From Candidatus Paceibacterota bacterium (GTDB taxonomy: Bacteria > Verrucomicrobiota > Verrucomicrobiia > Limisphaerales > UBA8199), in assembly GCA_035452965.1 (NCBI GenBank), contig DAOTCE010000013.1, forward strand, positions 62,001 to 126,000: DNA of 64,000 bases. The letters are read 5' to 3'. Made by a program: the position numbers and the translations under genes. The stretch's first letter is position 1, and every line of letters starts with the position of its first letter. The notes under the pieces are model-generated. The model saw only the letters and a program-made list of their open reading frames with translations, searched no databases and was not told the DNA's origin. Shown here one piece after another: positions 44,341-53,314 of this stretch.

Positions 44341-45738
44341 TCACTTTGCGCCCTCGCCGGACAGCACGACCGGCAAGGTGCGAAACAGAATCTTGAGGTC
44401 CAGCCACAGCGACCAGTTGTCAATGTACTCCAGGTCCAACCGGACCCACTCCTGAAAGTCGGAAATCTTGTTGCGCCCGCCGATCTGCCAAAGGCAGGTC
44501 AGGCCCGGCTTGACGCTCAACCGCCGGCGGTGTGCCAGATCGTAGAACTGCTTGACTTCGTCCACTGGCAGCGGGCGCGGGCCTACCAGGCTCATCTCGC
44601 CGCGCAACACATTCAACAGCTGGGGGAGCTCGTCCAGACTGAACTTGCGGAGGAACCACCCGATGGGGGTGACTCTCGGATCGTTGGTCACTTTGAAGAC
44701 CGGCCCGGTCATCTCGTTCATCGCGGCCAGCTCATGCTTGAGTTGCTCCGCATTGCTGACCATGGTGCGGAATTTATAGAGAGTGAAGGGTCGGCCGTTG
44801 ACTCCCGACCGCCGCTGACGGAACAACACCGGGCCCGGGGAGGTCCACTTGATGAGCACGGCAATCAGCACCAGCAACCACGAAAGGGAAATCAGAAGCA
44901 CGAACGATCCTACGAGATCCATCAAGTGCTTCATCATCCGCGGCCACGAGGACTCCGGCGCGGAGCGGAAGACCAGAATTGGCAAGCCATAATAGTCATC
45001 GAGGCTGGTGCGTGAGATTTTTGCTTTGAAGAAATCCGCCACCAGCCAGGCCTCGACCCCCTCCAGCTCGCAAGCGCGGATCGCGGCTTCGATTCGTTCG
45101 AAATAGGCGTGCTTCGCGCTGAGGATGACGCTGTTGACGGAGTACTCATGCAGCATCTCCACCAGACGTTCCACGGGGGCGGCGCTCAGGTCCAGACGCG
45201 CCAGGATTTCCACTTCCTTCTCTGACCTTGCCTTTAGCGCCGTCTCCATTCGGATCGTTTCATCAGGCGTGCCGACGAGGATGACTCGCCGCCGGTATTG
45301 CGCCTGGGCCATCTTGGTGCCGGCTAACCATCGCACGATCTCTTCCTTGGCAAACACCAACCCAAAACTGATGAAGCTAAACCAAATCACGATCCAGCGG
45401 GCAACCGGAGGGATCTTGAACAAATACATCGCCAGCACCAATCCGAGCGTGGTGAAGCAGCAGCCCTTGAACAGCATCCACGCAGTCGTGCTCCGGGGAC
45501 AGAACGGTGGACGGGCGTAAAAACCCTGTCCCTCCAACAACAACGGCGCGGCCGGTATCAAAATCAAATAAAGCCCTACATAGACGTCGAATGGCGCGTC
45601 CCACCCCCTCAGGCCGAACAGATCAATGATGTCCAGGTTCGAGCGCAACCTGTAAGCCAGCCAGAAAGCCAACGCGAACAGGCAGGCATCCATCAACTGA
45701 TGGATTTGCATCCGAATTAGGCGATCACGGCGCAGCAT
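44341..45738 (-). CDS. Polyprenyl glycosylphosphotransferase, initiating exopolysaccharide synthesis
   Basis: 465 residues. About four membrane helices are followed by a CoA-binding-like Rossmann segment (RRVILVGTPDETIRMETAL), then one more helix and the catalytic bacterial sugar-transferase domain. The catalytic part shows GPVLFRQRRSGVNGRPFTLY, YKFRTM, RKFSLDELPQLLNVLRGEMS, LVGPRPLP and PGLTCLWQIGGRN. The enzyme transfers a sugar-1-phosphate from a nucleotide sugar to undecaprenyl phosphate, the first step of repeat-unit assembly, as WcaJ, PssY and EpsE-type proteins do. Start at ATG 45738. It lies 32 bases upstream of the decarboxylase gene and 45 bases downstream of epsI-like, so one operon is likely. 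Confidence 0.95.
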   Translation of the reverse strand: MLRRDRLIRMQIHQLMDACLFALAFWLAYRLRSNLDIIDLFGLRGWDAPFDVYVGLYLILIPAAPLLLEGQGFYARPPFCPRSTTAWMLFKGCCFTTLGLVLAMYLFKIPPVARWIVIWFSFISFGLVFAKEEIVRWLAGTKMAQAQYRRRVILVGTPDETIRMETALKARSEKEVEILARLDLSAAPVERLVEMLHEYSVNSVILSAKHAYFERIEAAIRACELEGVEAWLVADFFKAKISRTSLDDYYGLPILVFRSAPESSWPRMMKHLMDLVGSFVLLISLSWLLVLIAVLIKWTSPGPVLFRQRRSGVNGRPFTLYKFRTMVSNAEQLKHELAAMNEMTGPVFKVTNDPRVTPIGWFLRKFSLDELPQLLNVLRGEMSLVGPRPLPVDEVKQFYDLAHRRRLSVKPGLTCLWQIGGRNKISDFQEWVRLDLEYIDNWSLWLDLKILFRTLPVVLSGEGAK

Positions 45739-45783
45739 GTATCGTTAGGCTTCAGTAGAGTTCAGGCGAGAACAACGAAGATG

Positions 45784-46536
45784 TTACTGCCCGGGCTTCG
45801 GCCGCGGGACCCCGACAGTCTCTTCCGGTCGAGGGACCAGTTGGAACTCGGGCACCAGCGCGCCGATGAGCTTCTTCATCCGTTCGAACGTGGCGTCCTC
45901 CGCCCCGGGCGCGCACTGGGCAAAGAAGCTGACTGAGGCCCAGCGCTGCAGGACACCTGTGCACAGAAGGTCGCGGGCCATCCACCACATGCGTTGCCAG
46001 TGCCGGGCAGTGTACTCGTCCTCAGCGACAAACCAGACCACGTAAACACCCCGAACAGTCACAGTCCGTCCCTCGGATTTAACGTCCCGGGTGGCAATAA
46101 ACTTCATCACAGGCAGATCATACGGATAAGGCCGCTCCATGCGCACCTTGGCTTCCGCTGTGGCGCTGCGGTCAATTTGCCACCCTTGTCCTTCCAAACA
46201 GAATTCTGTCTTGTGAAGGCTGGTCCGGTCGCTGCCCATCAACACCACGTTCACCGCTGTGTAGAACCCGTCCGGCGCCCGATACAGCCGCTGGCCAAAG
46301 CTGGTATCCTGCGGCAGCCATTCAAGCGTAGCCTTGTCCACCTCTACCGCCTCTGACGTATAATCCAGCGCCCGCTCGGGCAGTTCGACCTGGAGCCGCT
46401 GGCTGCCGGCAATGGGGCTGGTCTTAACAGCCGGCCGCCCCAGTTTCTGGTTCGCCTGCAGCCTCGTCAGGACGCTCGCCGCGCCTCCCATCAGACCGAG
46501 CGCCACGATCAGGATAATCCACTTTTGTTTGTTCAT
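45784..46536 (-). CDS. EpsI-type exosortase-associated protein
   Basis: 250 residues from ATG 46536 (MNKQKW), which overlaps the stop of the exosortase gene by 4 bases; the frame is open upstream to 46608. It has one N-terminal membrane helix (IILIVALGLMGGAASVLTRL) and a periplasmic domain. The domain shows LDYTSEAVEVDKATLEWLPQ, FCLEGQGWQID and VRGVYVVWFVAEDEYTARHW, typical of EpsI. EpsI proteins are encoded with, and sometimes fused to, exosortase and are needed for exopolysaccharide production in some bacteria; the mechanism is unknown. The context here is exactly that. Co-translation with the exosortase gene is implied by the overlap. Confidence 0.85.
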   Translation of the reverse strand: MNKQKWIILIVALGLMGGAASVLTRLQANQKLGRPAVKTSPIAGSQRLQVELPERALDYTSEAVEVDKATLEWLPQDTSFGQRLYRAPDGFYTAVNVVLMGSDRTSLHKTEFCLEGQGWQIDRSATAEAKVRMERPYPYDLPVMKFIATRDVKSEGRTVTVRGVYVVWFVAEDEYTARHWQRMWWMARDLLCTGVLQRWASVSFFAQCAPGAEDATFERMKKLIGALVPEFQLVPRPEETVGVPRPKPGQ

Positions 46537-47537
46537 AGATGCCCGGATCCGTTGGGTTGGACCACCGCGGGCGGAGCATCGGGCTTTGACTGGTTCCCGC
46601 GCAGCCAATGCCCAAGCAGCATCAAACCCGCAAATGCGGCCACATACGGCAACAGGCTTAGAATTCCGAACGGCCCGCCATCATGCACGTAGGTTCCGGC
46701 CTTCTGCCCCCCAATCTCCGCGGCAATGATAATGGTCAGCATGCGCAGGGTATTCCCTATGATCGCCAGCGGCACCGCCGAGACCATCAGCACGCCGCGC
46801 TTCCACCACGACCGGAATGAGAGCATCGCGTAGATGATCGCCACCGCCACAGTGGCGAACAGGCTGCGAATGCCGCTGCACGCCGCCGCCACGTCATACT
46901 GATAATGGCCCGTCGGATCAATCAGCGCGGTGCCCACTCTCAGGACGTCAATTTGCAGGATGAAACTCGCAATCAACTCCACCAACCGGCACACCAGCAG
47001 CCGCATGGGGAATGTGACGGATACCGCGGACCACCCCAAAGGCACGCAAAATGCGAACAAGCAGAATGGGAAGAAGCTGTCGCGCAGCCATTTCGGGCCC
47101 CAGACCAATCCGGTCAAACCGTAGATGCCGGTAAACAGCGCGACGATTGAGATGCGCGGTTGCTGGCCCATGTATCCCAACACATGCAGCGCCAGCGCCA
47201 GCGCCACCAGCAGCAGCCCGGGCCACCACATACGCAGTTGCAGGGCCAGTAGTTCTTTGCGTTTCCACCAGAAGAGCGCAAGCACGACGAAGGGAATCAA
47301 CCTGCCGCGGCTATCGTCGGAACCGCTCGTGTCTTCGCTCCCGTAAACGAGGTGCATCCACTGCAGCAGCGACGGGGTCGAGATATAACCCAGTGTGGAG
47401 TTGCCCAGGAAATGGAACAAAGCCAGCCAGGCGATCAGCAGGACAAAGAACAAGCCCTTGTTCGGCAGCCGCTGCCAGCATTCCAGGAATTGAATGCGAA
47501 AGTCCTCCAGGATCCCGTTTTCCGGTTGGTTTGCCAT
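46533..47537 (-). CDS. Exosortase (PEP-CTERM sorting peptidase)
   Basis: 334 residues with about eight membrane helices. The catalytic triad proposed for exosortases is present: C220 in AAACSGIRSL, R265 in GNTLRML and H285 in YVHDGGPFG. The protein recognises C-terminal PEP-CTERM signals, cuts near the motif and probably transfers the protein to a surface carrier; it acts in the inner membrane. Substrates in this window are the proteins at 28304-29101 and 32629-33426, each ending VPEPS-helix-basic tail. The gene is followed by epsI-like with a 4-base overlap, and the rest of the locus is exopolysaccharide genes. The exosortase subtype (XrtA and others) cannot be decided without a profile search. 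Confidence 0.95.
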   Translation of the reverse strand: MANQPENGILEDFRIQFLECWQRLPNKGLFFVLLIAWLALFHFLGNSTLGYISTPSLLQWMHLVYGSEDTSGSDDSRGRLIPFVVLALFWWKRKELLALQLRMWWPGLLLVALALALHVLGYMGQQPRISIVALFTGIYGLTGLVWGPKWLRDSFFPFCLFAFCVPLGWSAVSVTFPMRLLVCRLVELIASFILQIDVLRVGTALIDPTGHYQYDVAAACSGIRSLFATVAVAIIYAMLSFRSWWKRGVLMVSAVPLAIIGNTLRMLTIIIAAEIGGQKAGTYVHDGGPFGILSLLPYVAAFAGLMLLGHWLRGNQSKPDAPPAVVQPNGSGHL

Positions 47538-47592
47538 GTGCGCGTTAAGTCGAGATTATTGGATACCTGATTCGCCGATCCTGCTCAATCAA

Positions 47593-49074
47593 TTATTCGG
47601 GTTCGCGGCGGGCCTGCTCGCATACGTAGAGTTCAAAGCCCGCGATGGCGGGGATGGGCCGCACCGCTCCAGCGCTGGCATAGTAGGCCGCAACGATCTT
47701 GTCCGGTTCCGTAACGTGATGCCGCCGCCCGATGATCAGCGCATCGGGAACCGGCGGGAACGAGGTGGTATGCGCCTGGGTTGGGGGCCGCTTGCCGGCG
47801 AGCACTTGCGGGTGGGCCCGCAAATACCACTCAACGGACAAACTCAGGTAGTCAGGCAGAACCGTCCACGACTTCACGCTGGGCTGGTTAGCCACCAGCC
47901 ACTGCGCCACCGCGCGCGCATCAGCTTTCCGATACGCCGGGCTGTAGAACCATTGCGCATCCGCCCACAATCCCAGCAGCAGCACCGCCCCAAACGCCAG
48001 GCCGCCCATACCGCGCGGATTCACGCGCCGACTCAGCACCGCGGCCAGCGCCAGGAAGCCCAGCAGCGCCGGCAGTGTATAGCGGATGTTATAGGGGAAT
48101 GAGAAGATCAGCGTCGTAATGGACACGAAGCCGAGGTTCAGGACGACCAAGCTGGTTTCTTTGCCTCGAACCAGTGAGCGGAACTCAAGCCCATAGGCCA
48201 CCGCCACCAGTGCCAGCACGCCACACAGTATCCCGACCTGGACGAGGTTGCGCGACACAGCCCCCATAGCGCCATGCGACTGGATGTCCGTGATGGATGG
48301 GCCGAAGGAATATCCCCCCACAAACGTCATGAAGGTGTAGCCCAGCTCCAGGACAGACCTCGATCGCCCGCTTTCCGGCGGCGGCGGATACGACCTGAGC
48401 AGCAACGCTCCGCACACCACGCCGAGCGTCACAACATGCACGGTCAGGTCCCGGAAACGCCCCTTCTCGCGCCACACGTTCAACCCATGCCAGAGAGCAC
48501 AGGTCACCGGGAAAATGACGGCCATCTTATGCAAGGCGATTGCCGTCAGGGCGCACACGAAGTAGATCCCCCACCACCACGGTTTGCGGGATGCCCGCGC
48601 CAGTTCGTAAACCAGCAGGGTCAGCAGCCCAAAGAACAGCATGGTCGCATAGGCCCGCACCTCCTGCGAATACCACAGGTGCAGCGGATTGATGGCCAGC
48701 AGCAGGCCCGCCAGCAACGCCGCCGGCCACCGCCGGCGCCAACAGTACACCACGCCTATGAACAGCGGCACAGACAGTCCCCCCGCCAGGGCCGACAGCC
48801 CGCGCGCCCGGATTTCAACGCCCTGGTCGGCGTCACCCAGCACGGCTCCCAGCAGGAGAAAATACCCCGGCAGATAGACATTCTCCGAACCGCTCTCCTG
48901 GGTCATCTGCGACAGGGGCTTCCGGGAGGTTTCGACGGAAGACACCTCATCCGTCCACATAGACTGGTTCGAGAGCCGATAGAAACGCAGCGCAAGCGCT
49001 ACAAGTGTGAGCAGAATCACCAACCCGATGACTACTCTCCGCTGGTGCACGCTTGTTGACGGTGTGCCAATCAC
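47593..49074 (-). CDS. GT-C family membrane glycosyltransferase (GT39/GT83-like)
   Basis: 493 residues from GTG 49074, 12 bases after the upstream stop (49086). The upstream part of the open frame (to 49323) overlaps the previous gene and is not used. About ten membrane helices. The first external loop has SMWTDEVSSVETSRKPLSQM, the acidic DE pair of lipid-linked-sugar GT-C enzymes. LLLAINPLHLWYSQEVRAYA is another typical block. The enzyme should transfer a sugar from a polyprenyl-phosphate donor to a growing glycan or protein. It belongs to the minus-strand operon that continues into exosortase and epsI, 55 bases downstream. Donor and acceptor are unknown. Confidence 0.85.
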   Translation of the reverse strand: MIGTPSTSVHQRRVVIGLVILLTLVALALRFYRLSNQSMWTDEVSSVETSRKPLSQMTQESGSENVYLPGYFLLLGAVLGDADQGVEIRARGLSALAGGLSVPLFIGVVYCWRRRWPAALLAGLLLAINPLHLWYSQEVRAYATMLFFGLLTLLVYELARASRKPWWWGIYFVCALTAIALHKMAVIFPVTCALWHGLNVWREKGRFRDLTVHVVTLGVVCGALLLRSYPPPPESGRSRSVLELGYTFMTFVGGYSFGPSITDIQSHGAMGAVSRNLVQVGILCGVLALVAVAYGLEFRSLVRGKETSLVVLNLGFVSITTLIFSFPYNIRYTLPALLGFLALAAVLSRRVNPRGMGGLAFGAVLLLGLWADAQWFYSPAYRKADARAVAQWLVANQPSVKSWTVLPDYLSLSVEWYLRAHPQVLAGKRPPTQAHTTSFPPVPDALIIGRRHHVTEPDKIVAAYYASAGAVRPIPAIAGFELYVCEQARREPE

Positions 49075-49085
49075 ATTATTGCGGG

Positions 49086-50984
49086 TTAATCCGGAAACCG
49101 CACGAGAGACCAATTGCGCGGCCCCTGGCTGACAGTCATTGTCGCCGTGGTCGTCGCGACCACTTGCGCCCCGGTCCTCGCCTGCCAGGCCGCCAGGGTT
49201 GTGTTGTTTTCCAGCAGGTTTGCTTCGCCGACCACCGCATACAGAATCTGGCGGCTGCGGATTTGTTCCAAGGAATCGCTCAAGAGGATGTGCTTTACCC
49301 GCCTCGAACCAAAGGGCCGCCACAGCGAAATGTCAATGTCGTCACAGGTGCCCACGAATCCCACCACGGACAACCCCGCTGGCAGCATTGCCCGCACGCC
49401 AGCCAGGGTATCGGAGCGCACATCGTAAACGCTATAGACCGTCAGGGCCCTCTTAAGCAAACGCTGGTCGGGTTTCCAGGCCACCAGCCTCGATAGGATG
49501 GTCTGGGCCGGCCATAACGGCCGTCCGGGCGTCAGTACCAGCACCGGCACGGCCAGCAACACGACGCCGCAAGCCATTACCCGCCACCAGCGGCGGCGGA
49601 CGATCTCGGCTTGCCGCGCGCTTATCAGCAGCAACGGCAGCAGCAGCGCGTAGTAGGCCGAGATGAGACGCCCGGCGTCCACGATGCCGGACTTCATGCA
49701 GTAGGCCAGCAGCGCCCCCCACGGCGCCACCACCAGCAGCCACCGCAATTGGCGGGGGATGAACCGGCTGCCGGTCCATGCGCCTTGCGCCTTAGAGCGG
49801 ATGAGCCAGGCCGCCAGCACGGAAATCACCACCAGCCAACTGATCCCAAAACCAATGCCCGTGGTATCTTCGACCGGCATTTCCCCCAAGCCGAGATACC
49901 CCTCTTCGAAACTCCGGTCCATTCTGCTGGTTATCGCGGGCGGCACGATGGACCGCGCCGAGTGGTTCCACCAACCCGCCTGTGGAAGGAAAGGTGGCAC
50001 GAAGTTCTTGGCCAGCAGCAAGGCGTTGCCCCAAATCCCTACTACCGGGCTTTTCATATCCATCCCCGTCTTCTCCATGTTCAGCCCCGACCAATCGCCG
50101 CAGTAACGCATGTTCAACGCGGCCGTAGGGAGAAACGAGACGGTGGCCCCCAGCAGCACTGTCGCAAATGTCATCGCTGGCCGGCGCAGCAGCAGCGGCA
50201 CCAAACCCAGCACGACCAGGCCGCACGGCAAGAGCAGGGGCAAGTTGGTCGCCTTGGCCCCGGTCAACAGGGCCGCCGACAAGATGGAAAGGCATAAGTC
50301 CGAAAGCCGGCGCGACTCCCAGGCGCGGAGACCAAAATCCACCGCGGCAAGCGCATAGACTGCTGGGTAGGCGTCATTGCCCAGGCTGCCGGCCTGCAGG
50401 AGGAAGCTGTAACCCGTCGGCAGCAGCCACATCCACCACCAGGCCACCTGCCGTCGCACTCCCAACCGCGTAAGCACACTGTAGGTCAGGCCAGGCAGCA
50501 GCAGGAACGAGACGAAGTTGATCAGGAACAAGGCACGGTCTGATTTCATGAACAACAGCACCGGCGCGCTCAGCCATTCAATGCCGCAACACCGGAGATT
50601 CATCCGATAGTTGGGGGTGTGAATCCAATGCCAGTTCCCCTCCGCCAGCCAATGCAGCACGCGGGGGGTTCGATACGACATCGCCGTATGATTGGACGGC
50701 GGGTAGAGCGCGCCGCCCAGCAAAACCAGGAACGCCAGCCCCAGAAAGCACGCCGGTAGCCATCGCCGAAATCGCACCCGCGCCTTCCGCCAATTGAACA
50801 CCGGCTCCGCCACCACCCACCGCAGTTTCCTGCGCCCCAGCCAGATGCCAATGGCGGCCACTACGGCAAAAGCCGCATACCCGGCCCGATTCAGTTGCCC
50901 CAAGGCGGACAACCCCCATCCCGCCACGCTGGCGAGCACCGATACCCAAATCCAGACCCTGACCAATGGCAGAAACGACATCAT
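49086..50984 (-). CDS. Large polytopic GT-C-like membrane protein
   Basis: 632 residues from ATG 50984 (the frame opens at 51029). More than ten membrane helices are followed by a soluble C-terminal part. The first external loop reads PPSNHTAMSYRTPRVLHWLA, close to the N-x-D-x-M-T-Y-H-x-P-R-V block of a GT39-related family, except that the expected Asp is Thr here. GTCDDIDISLWRPFGSRR in the C-terminal domain is also family-like. It heads the exopolysaccharide/exosortase operon; its stop is 12 bases from the start of the next glycosyltransferase. The family resemblance suggests a GT-C glycosyltransferase, but the missing acidic residue puts catalysis in doubt. Confidence 0.75.
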   Translation of the reverse strand: MMSFLPLVRVWIWVSVLASVAGWGLSALGQLNRAGYAAFAVVAAIGIWLGRRKLRWVVAEPVFNWRKARVRFRRWLPACFLGLAFLVLLGGALYPPSNHTAMSYRTPRVLHWLAEGNWHWIHTPNYRMNLRCCGIEWLSAPVLLFMKSDRALFLINFVSFLLLPGLTYSVLTRLGVRRQVAWWWMWLLPTGYSFLLQAGSLGNDAYPAVYALAAVDFGLRAWESRRLSDLCLSILSAALLTGAKATNLPLLLPCGLVVLGLVPLLLRRPAMTFATVLLGATVSFLPTAALNMRYCGDWSGLNMEKTGMDMKSPVVGIWGNALLLAKNFVPPFLPQAGWWNHSARSIVPPAITSRMDRSFEEGYLGLGEMPVEDTTGIGFGISWLVVISVLAAWLIRSKAQGAWTGSRFIPRQLRWLLVVAPWGALLAYCMKSGIVDAGRLISAYYALLLPLLLISARQAEIVRRRWWRVMACGVVLLAVPVLVLTPGRPLWPAQTILSRLVAWKPDQRLLKRALTVYSVYDVRSDTLAGVRAMLPAGLSVVGFVGTCDDIDISLWRPFGSRRVKHILLSDSLEQIRSRQILYAVVGEANLLENNTTLAAWQARTGAQVVATTTATMTVSQGPRNWSLVRFPD

Positions 50985-51102
50985 TGAAGCAGCGCGCCTG
51001 ACGGTAGGGGCGCCCCACGCGCCAGTCAATGCCCGTCCTCCGCCTCCCCAGGCATGCCCCTCAAGCCAACGCTGCCAGGATAGCTTGTCAGTGCGGTCAG
51101 GC

Positions 51103-51150
51103 TACGGTGTGGTTCCCATGGGGGCCGACCCCCATGGGAACCACACCGTA
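51103..51150. repeat. Family B perfect palindrome, longer copy
   Basis: Arms of 22 bases (51103-51124 and 51129-51150) pair without mismatch around a 4-base loop. The inner 19 bases of each arm closely match the copy at 29510-29553. Confidence 0.8.
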
Positions 51151-51232
51151 ACAGAACCATATTGTCACCGTAACCCCGAGCCAGAGGTGCCGGGTTCGGC
51201 GGGGACTCGAGAAGGCAGGCAATCAGCATCAC

Positions 51233-51249
51233 TGTCCAAAATTTGGACA
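51233..51249. promoter_or_regulatory. 17-bp palindrome, possible operator
   Basis: TGTCCAAAATTTGGACA, eight-base arms around a central A. It lies about 250 bases upstream of the exopolysaccharide operon's first gene. A regulator site is a guess from symmetry alone. Confidence 0.35.
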
Positions 51250-51519
51250 CTGCGCAGGTTAGAAGTCGGAAGGGCCTGTCCGGTGTTGGCTAACCCTCCC
51301 GGCGACCCGACTCGCCTCTTCACATCCGGTCATCTCCTCGGATGAAGCGCATCCGTCGTAAAGACCTTACCCTGCAGCACTACGACGTAGAAATCGTAGC
51401 CGTTGCTACGCCCGAAAGCGAGCGTGGACCTCCAGAACTGAGGCCTGACAACAGGTTAGCCGCAGGCGGAAGCTCTTGTGGTGCCAGGCCCCCGCTCCGG
51501 GGCGCTACCGCGCTGCTAT

Positions 51520-51551
51520 GAAGTTCCCCGCAGGACGGTCCTTGGACGGCC
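51520..51551 (+). repeat. Family F dispersed motif
   Basis: GAAGTTCCCCGCAGGACGGT followed by CCTTGGACGGCC; the other copy is at 33552-33584. Confidence 0.6.
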
Positions 51552-51629
51552 ACTTGACGGCCAGTCGGACTTTGAGGGCCTCCCCGGCAAACCCGGGGAT
51601 CTCCCATTCATCCAGACGCGCGGGCACAC

Positions 51630-52088
51630 TCATGTGTTCGGTGGTGCGGGGAAGTGCTTCCGGAGCGCCTCGGCGCGGAAATGGAAGATCGCTTGGATGT
51701 CAGGTCGCACGAGCCAGCGATGCGTCAGGGAATCCAGCGGCACGGCGTAACGCACATGGTCCCGGGCCAGTGTGCCGCCATCACGCGGCTCGAAGGAGTG
51801 CTCGTGAATCCACTGGCGATAGGGGCCGCGCAGTTGCTCATCCACAAAGCGATGCGGCGGCTGCCAGGCGCTGATGCGCGTCCGCCAGCGAACGGTGATG
51901 CCGCGAAAACGCAGCCGGTAATCAATCAACGTGCCCACGCGCATGACAATCGGCCTTGGGGTGACAATTTGAAAGTGCAGCCATGGCGGGGTAATGGCGT
52001 CGAGATTCGCCGCCTCGGCGAAGAACGGAAACACCTGCGCGGGCGGCAGCGGCAGCCAGAGCTCAGCGTGGAAGTCGCGGAGGCGCAT
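51630..52088 (-). CDS. SRPBCC (START/Bet v1-like) ligand-binding protein
   Basis: 152 residues with the helix-grip fold pattern of the SRPBCC superfamily. It starts RDFHAELWLPLPPAQVFPFF, continues with AEAANLDAITPPWLHFQIVT, DYRLRFRGITVRWRTRI and FVDEQLRGPYRQWIHEHSFE, and ends FHFRAEALRKHF. This subgroup resembles polyketide cyclase/dehydrase-like and YfiT-unrelated SRPBCC proteins that bind hydrophobic ligands. It is the last gene of a three-gene operon: its start is 3 bases after the stop of the UbiB-like kinase gene, which itself follows a carotenoid-type desaturase. Binding or handling of the lipophilic product is a plausible role. No enzymatic residues can be named. Confidence 0.85.
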   Translation of the reverse strand: MRLRDFHAELWLPLPPAQVFPFFAEAANLDAITPPWLHFQIVTPRPIVMRVGTLIDYRLRFRGITVRWRTRISAWQPPHRFVDEQLRGPYRQWIHEHSFEPRDGGTLARDHVRYAVPLDSLTHRWLVRPDIQAIFHFRAEALRKHFPAPPNT

Positions 52089-52091
52089 CGG

Positions 52092-53303
52092 TCAAATCCG
52101 TCGCCCAAACTCGGCGAGGTAACGGCGCATGTCACGCAGCAGCACGGCGTCCGGTTTGCATCGGAGCACCATGCCGTCCAGATACATGAGGCTGCGTATG
52201 ATGGCGAAGATGCCCTTGTCAAACGTCATCCCGGAGTGTACGCCAAGTTTAATGGTCTGCATCATTTTGCGGGTAAGGCTCACCTGTGCCACGGTGCGAC
52301 CTTCGAAGTCGGCGTACAACTCCAGGAACTTCTGCTTGAAGGCTTCAAAGGCCTCGGCAGTGAGTTCGCGCCCGGACATACGGTTCAACGCCGCCGCGCA
52401 GAGCGGGTAATCGTACTCCGAAAGGGCGGCAAAGAACTCAAAAAGCCCATGTCGGAGACGGGGACTGACGCGGCCGATGTAGCCCGTGTCAATGAAGCAG
52501 AGCTGGTCGCCGGTGCGGAGCACGTTTCCAGGGTGCATGTCACCGTGGAAAGTGCCGATGCAGAACATGAAGAAGCCATGAATGTGGAACAGTTCGAGCA
52601 GCGTTTCGTAACGCAGGTCTCCCGCTTCGAGCAACTCGTCGAAGCTGCGGCCGGGGATGTAATCGGACACCATGACGTTCTCGTTGCATAGCGGCTCATG
52701 GACACGCGCGAACGCGAGGCGCGAGAGGTCGAAAGTGTCGCGATGCTGCTCGTAGATAGAGCGCAGGGTTTGCTGCCCGGCAGCCTCGCGGCGCAAGTCC
52801 AGCTCGCTTAGGGTGTATTCTTCGATGTCACCGAGAATGCCAATGGGATCCCCTACTTGGCGAATCTTGGGATAGACAAATGTGGCCAGGCGAAAGAGCC
52901 GCTTGAGGCTGGCCACGTCTGCAATGAACTGTGAACGGAGGTTGCGCTTGACAGCCTTGATAACGACGGATTGGCCGCTTCTGAGCGCCGCGCGATGCAC
53001 CTGGCCGACGGAAGCGGAGGCGAGCGCGGTTTGTTCGATTTCGGCAAAATGGTCAAGGAACTCCGCCCCGGCGGAGGCGCGAAGCAAGCTCAGGAAATCG
53101 TCGGCAGGCAACGCGGCGTTTCGGCGGTAGAGCCTGGCGAGATGCTCGCATTTCTCGCGGTCGAGGAAGTCTATTCGCAGGGCATGAACCTGGCCAAGCT
53201 TCACCGCAAGGAGACCGAGGCTCTCAATCCAATCGAGGTCGGGTAGTTTGCCCCCGCGGCTGTAGATTGAATGAACGAGTCGGCCAAACTGAACCCAGTT
53301 CAT
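52092..53303 (-). CDS. UbiB/AarF-family (ABC1) protein kinase-like ATPase
   Basis: 403 residues, somewhat shorter than E. coli UbiB. Family signatures appear in order: LAVKLGQVHALRIDFL (the KxGQ motif), SVGQVHRAALRSGQSVVIKA (the A/G-rich loop and catalytic lysine), EYTLSELDLRREAAGQ (the ExD motif region), FHGDMHPGNVLRTGDQ (catalytic loop) and FIDTGYIGR (metal-binding DTG in place of DFG). ABC1 proteins are atypical ATPases tied to ubiquinone and isoprenoid lipid metabolism. Here the gene lies 11 bases after a CrtI-type desaturase and 3 bases before an SRPBCC gene, all minus strand. A role with an isoprenoid product is inferred from this context. No C-terminal membrane helix is evident. Confidence 0.92.
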   Translation of the reverse strand: MNWVQFGRLVHSIYSRGGKLPDLDWIESLGLLAVKLGQVHALRIDFLDREKCEHLARLYRRNAALPADDFLSLLRASAGAEFLDHFAEIEQTALASASVGQVHRAALRSGQSVVIKAVKRNLRSQFIADVASLKRLFRLATFVYPKIRQVGDPIGILGDIEEYTLSELDLRREAAGQQTLRSIYEQHRDTFDLSRLAFARVHEPLCNENVMVSDYIPGRSFDELLEAGDLRYETLLELFHIHGFFMFCIGTFHGDMHPGNVLRTGDQLCFIDTGYIGRVSPRLRHGLFEFFAALSEYDYPLCAAALNRMSGRELTAEAFEAFKQKFLELYADFEGRTVAQVSLTRKMMQTIKLGVHSGMTFDKGIFAIIRSLMYLDGMVLRCKPDAVLLRDMRRYLAEFGRRI

Positions 53304-53314
53304 GGCCAGGGGGG

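Larger units (their letters stand above)
50985..51629. other. Intergenic region with palindromes
   Basis: About 645 bases between two minus-strand operons. It contains a perfect family B palindrome (51103-51150), a 17-base palindrome (51233-51249) that could be an operator, and a family F motif (51520-51551). Small open frames here give low-quality translations and are not accepted. It should hold the promoter of the exosortase operon. Confidence 0.5.
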
